DNA of 18,362 nucleotides from IOR16 sp034927775. Lineage in GTDB: Bacteria > Bacillota > Clostridia > Peptostreptococcales > Anaerovoracaceae. Below, piece after piece: positions 16,456-18,362 of this stretch (its first letter is position 1; the number at the start of each line of letters is the position of its first letter). The notes beneath the pieces were generated by a model. That model worked only from the letters and a program-made list of their open reading frames with translations, was not told the DNA's origin and searched no databases. Both the position numbers and the translations under genes were made by a program. Where the stretch lies: NCBI GenBank assembly GCA_034927775.1, contig JAYFPL010000213.1:1-18362 (forward strand), given 5' to 3'.

Positions 16456-16487
16456 TTGTGATAGAATGAGGGAAAGAGGTGAGTACA

Positions 16488-17042
16488 ATGTATGAAGAAA
16501 TTACAAAAGCAGCTCACGATGCAGTATGTGAGTTGTTAGAAATTGCAAAACTATCGGAAAAAGATATTTTCGTAGTAGGTTGTTCCTCAAGTGAAGTTGG
16601 TGGTCACAAGATTGGTTCTGATTCCAGTGTTGATATTGCTAAGGCTGTATTTGAAGGAATTTATCCGGTACTAAAGGAAAAAAATATTTTTTTGGCAACA
16701 CAATGCTGTGAGCACTTAAATAGAGCCTTAATTATAGAACGTGAAGCTGCTGAAAAATACAATTTAGAAATAGTTAATGTAATACCACAGCCAAAAGCAG
16801 GCGGTTCTTTTTCAACCACTGCATATAAAACATTTTCAAATCCAGTTGCTGTAGAAGAATTGCACTGTGCAAAAGCTGGTATGGATATTGGGGATACCCT
16901 GATTGGTATGCATTTAAAAAAGGTTGCAGTTCCGGTAAGACTTAGCGTAAAGAAGATTGGAGAAGCGCATTTGGTTTGTGCCCGCACTCGCTTAAAGTTT
17001 GTTGGTGGAGAACGTGCACACTATGACGATGCCTTGAAATGA
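16488..17042 (+). CDS. TIGR01440/UPF0340 (YwlG-like) family protein
   Basis: The 184-residue protein matches the UPF0340 family (YwlG in B. subtilis) along its whole length. Recognisable segments are VVGCSSSEVGGHKIGSDSS, the TQCCEHLNRALIIE block with paired Cys and a His, VIPQPKAGGSFSTTAY, and the C-terminal HLVCARTRLKFVGGERAHYDD. It is a soluble cytosolic protein of the expected length. I chose ATG 16488, which follows GAGGTGAG; the in-frame GTG at 16479 lies inside that ribosome binding site. No function is established for the family; the conserved CC-x-H and other Cys could bind a metal or substrate. It converges with the XRE gene on a shared terminator. Confidence 0.9.
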   Translation: MYEEITKAAHDAVCELLEIAKLSEKDIFVVGCSSSEVGGHKIGSDSSVDIAKAVFEGIYPVLKEKNIFLATQCCEHLNRALIIEREAAEKYNLEIVNVIPQPKAGGSFSTTAYKTFSNPVAVEELHCAKAGMDIGDTLIGMHLKKVAVPVRLSVKKIGEAHLVCARTRLKFVGGERAHYDDALK

Positions 17043-17071
17043 AATTGCTTTGTTTAAAAGATTAAGAAAAG

Positions 17072-17116
17072 AACCTCCTGCTTGGTGTAAAGAAATACAT
17101 CGACAGGAGGTTTTAT
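17072..17116. terminator. Bidirectional terminator
   Basis: AACCTCCTG (17072-17080) pairs with CAGGAGGTT (17104-17112). TTTTATT follows on the plus strand and TTCTTTTCTT on the minus strand. It separates the convergent TIGR01440 and XRE genes and abuts the XRE stop codon. Confidence 0.78.
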
Positions 17117-17673
17117 TATGGCAGAAGGAAATGAACATCCTTGGATGATGCATTCGAGGAATTATTGCAGACAGAATTGTATTTTTCTGTAATTTGTTTT
17201 AAAAGAAGGATGCTTTCCGATTTAATCATATCGTTTGCATAAATTCCCTTACCGGCATAATCAATTGCTTTCTGAGAAAGGTGTGCAGCCTCTAGATAAT
17301 GATCAGATTCCAGCATCTGCTTTGAAAGATTCCGATAGGCGTAAGAAAGCAGAGCAAAGAACTCATCCGAAAACTCTGGGGGATAACTTTCTTCCATTTC
17401 AATGATTTTCTCATTCTCGCCGTCTGAAAGGTATCTCTTTGCTGCAACAAGCTGAGACAGTGCGCCTTCAGTTGGGCTTGGCATAAGCTCATTAAGCGGT
17501 ACTTCAAGGACAGCTGAAAGATATGCCAATGTTTTTATGGATGGTGTAGCACTTCCGTTTTCGATTTGACTTAACATATTCCGCGTAATAAAATCACCGA
17601 CAAGCTCGCTTTGAGTCATCTTTTTGGCAATTCTAGCTTCTTTAATTCTTCTGCCCAATTCAATCGAATTCAT
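17116..17673 (-). CDS. XRE-family (helix-turn-helix) regulator
   Basis: In the 185-residue protein, residues about 5-62 form a Cro/CI-type helix-turn-helix (LGRRIKEARIAKKMTQSELV, then RNMLSQIENGSATPSIKTLAYL). The remainder (about 70-170) is helical with a TPR-like character, as in many Firmicutes regulators that sense a ligand or peptide. The tail is Ser/Asn-rich. The start follows AAGGTGAT. It is transcribed divergently from the YuaF/NfeD-like gene, and both promoters contain the same dyad. The simplest reading is a local autorepressor that also controls that neighbour. The signal it senses is unknown. Confidence 0.88.
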   Translation of the reverse strand: MNSIELGRRIKEARIAKKMTQSELVGDFITRNMLSQIENGSATPSIKTLAYLSAVLEVPLNELMPSPTEGALSQLVAAKRYLSDGENEKIIEMEESYPPEFSDEFFALLSYAYRNLSKQMLESDHYLEAAHLSQKAIDYAGKGIYANDMIKSESILLLKQITEKYNSVCNNSSNASSKDVHFLLP

Positions 17674-17689
17674 ACAATCACCTTAAACA

Positions 17690-17706
17690 CGTAAATATAA
17701 TTTACC
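17690..17706 (-). promoter_or_regulatory. Operator 1 in the XRE gene promoter
   Basis: On the minus strand the site reads GGTAAAT-TAT-ATTTACG, a dyad matching operator 2 at 13 of 14 arm positions. It begins 3 nt downstream of the -10 of the XRE promoter, over the transcription start, so a bound protein would repress. Autoregulation by the XRE protein is inferred. Confidence 0.72.
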
Positions 17707-17709
17707 TAA

Positions 17710-17738
17710 ATTTTATCAGACTTTAGCTGGAAAATCAA
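17710..17738 (-). promoter_or_regulatory. SigA promoter of the XRE gene
   Basis: On the minus strand TTGATT (17733-17738), a 17-nt spacer and TAAAAT (17710-17715) match the consensus at nine of twelve positions. It starts a leader of about 30 nt before the XRE start codon. Confidence 0.65.
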
Positions 17739-17755
17739 TGATTTTTAAAATCATT
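17737..17755. repeat. Perfect 9-1-9 inverted repeat between the divergent promoters
   Basis: AATGATTTT-T-AAAATCATT lies between the two divergent promoters, touching the -35 of the XRE promoter and about 20 nt upstream of the -35 of the NfeD-like promoter. Its sequence differs from the GGTAAAT operators. It could be a site for a second regulator, an AT-rich UP-like element, or chance. Confidence 0.4.
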
Positions 17756-17774
17756 ACAATTTACAGGATTGATG

Positions 17775-17803
17775 TTGACAGAAATTACAAATAAATATAT
17801 AAT
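17775..17803 (+). promoter_or_regulatory. Perfect-consensus SigA promoter of the NfeD-like gene
   Basis: TTGACA (17775-17780), exactly 17 nt, then TATAAT (17798-17803): twelve of twelve consensus positions with ideal spacing. It is the strongest promoter by sequence in the window and would need tight repression or serve high expression. The leader is about 125 nt; I see no riboswitch or hairpin in it. Confidence 0.85.
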
Positions 17804-17806
17804 GAG

Positions 17807-17823
17807 GGTAAATGTGATTTACC
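17807..17823 (+). promoter_or_regulatory. Operator 2 in the NfeD-like gene promoter
   Basis: GGTAAAT-GTG-ATTTACC is a perfect 7-3-7 dyad that begins 3 nt after the -10 box, the same spacing as operator 1 in the divergent promoter. The adjacent XRE protein is the obvious candidate to bind it. Confidence 0.78.
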
Positions 17824-17936
17824 TTTGTGAGATTGATTTTCTTTATTCTTCATTTTATTTATGGTAATATATAGAAAAATAAACTATTTTAACAGAGGAA
17901 TTACAAGAAATGGTAATTGACCAAGGAGGGAACTAT

Positions 17937-18362
17937 ATGGTTGAGTGGTGGAACGGACTGGATGAGGTGCTGAAAATTCTATATTGCATTGCAATACCAG
18001 CAACTTTAATTTTGGTTATTCAAACGATCCTTTCTCTGGTGGGCGGGTTTGAAGGCGGTGCGGGCATTGATTTCAGCGATACCTCCGGAATTGATTTTGA
18101 TGGAGGGTCTGATATTAGTGATCTTTCCGATGCATCGGATTTAGGAGGGCACAACTTTTTCGGTGATGGGGGAAATCCTGCAGATTTTTCGATTATGAGT
18201 ATGTTTACGGTGCAGGGTATCGTAACCTTTCTAACGGTGATGGGATGGACTTCTATTGTAGCGATCGGTTCGGGTACTCCAGCGGCATTCAGCATTATTG
18301 TAGGCATTGCACTTGGATTTGTATCAATGTTTGTAGTGGCAAAGCTGATTCATATTTCCGGA
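17937..18362 (+). CDS. YuaF/NfeD-like membrane protein (3' end outside window)
   Basis: The first 142 codons are visible. The protein begins MVEWWNGLDEVLKILYCIA, with a first membrane helix at about 14-38. A Gly/Asp/Ser-rich acidic stretch follows (about 39-80, repeats such as GIDFSD, GIDFDGG and DISDLSD), then two more helices (about 85-110 and 115-136). This is the arrangement I know from YuaF-type NfeD proteins, where a C-terminal OB-fold domain follows and the next gene usually encodes a flotillin (YuaG/FloT). Both would lie beyond the window edge. The start follows AAGGAGGG at 6-nt spacing. Such pairs organise membrane microdomains and respond to envelope stress in B. subtilis. The assignment rests on topology and remembered similarity, not on the diagnostic C-terminal domain. 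Confidence 0.68.
   Translation, partial: MVEWWNGLDEVLKILYCIAIPATLILVIQTILSLVGGFEGGAGIDFSDTSGIDFDGGSDISDLSDASDLGGHNFFGDGGNPADFSIMSMFTVQGIVTFLTVMGWTSIVAIGSGTPAAFSIIVGIALGFVSMFVVAKLIHISG

Noticed and set aside
16661..16987. 108-codon minus-strand ORF inside the TIGR01440 gene
   Set aside because: It is an antisense shadow of a conserved family protein on the plus strand.
17862..17921. 19-codon ORF in the leader of the NfeD-like gene, read as a possible leader peptide
   Set aside because: There is no ribosome binding site, no unusual codon run, and no terminator/antiterminator hairpin after it.
18020..18307. 95-codon minus-strand ORF opposite the NfeD-like gene
   Set aside because: The plus strand has a strong ribosome binding site, a consensus promoter and coherent membrane topology; the minus ORF has none and is Pro/Ser-rich by complement of Gly/Asp codons.

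Overview
The window looks like chromosomal DNA of a low-GC, anaerobic, spore-forming Firmicute of class Clostridia. The evidence is the strongly AT-rich intergenic DNA, strong AGGAGG-type ribosome binding sites, a CD1871A-like CXXC mini-protein beside a polyferredoxin, a probable DUF3787 spore-surface mini-protein behind a SigG-like promoter, and a glycine riboswitch on an AGCS symporter. I cannot name the genus. I see no rRNA, tRNA, CRISPR array, insertion sequence or phage gene; this is ordinary core and accessory chromosome.

Layout. (1) 1-3420, plus: the 3' part of a large CobN/ChlH-family chelatase-like protein with an unusual Pro/Glu-rich stalk and a C-terminal membrane anchor. (2) 3468-5429, minus: a membrane receptor joining an amino-acid-type solute-binding domain to GGDEF and HD-GYP cyclic-di-GMP domains. 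The two genes converge on a shared terminator. (3) 5680-6689, plus: a 47-residue CD1871A-like protein overlapping a membrane polyferredoxin. (4) 6760-6885, minus: a 41-residue DUF3787-like protein with its own forespore-type promoter. (5) 7204-7728: a macrodomain deacetylase. (6) 7746-9430: promoter, single-aptamer glycine riboswitch, terminator and AGCS sodium:alanine/glycine symporter. (7) 9534-13727: a MarR regulator with a near-consensus promoter and two adjacent palindromes, co-transcribed with a heterodimeric ABC exporter that has one degenerate ATPase site. (8) 13891-16430: pyruvate kinase followed by a DUF2971 protein. (9) 16488-17042: a TIGR01440/UPF0340 protein. (10) 17116-18362: a divergent pair, an XRE regulator (minus) and the start of a YuaF/NfeD-like membrane protein (plus). 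Both promoters carry the same dyad, GGTAAAT-N3-ATTTACC, exactly 3 nt downstream of the -10 box.

How the parts work together. Most units here are small and self-regulated: riboswitch plus transporter, MarR plus exporter, XRE plus membrane gene. The best candidates for something under-described are the membrane-anchored CobN homologue, the XRE-NfeD divergon with its twin operators, the repeated P1 strand in the glycine riboswitch leader, and the two mini-genes at 5680 and 6760 that automated callers may miss.
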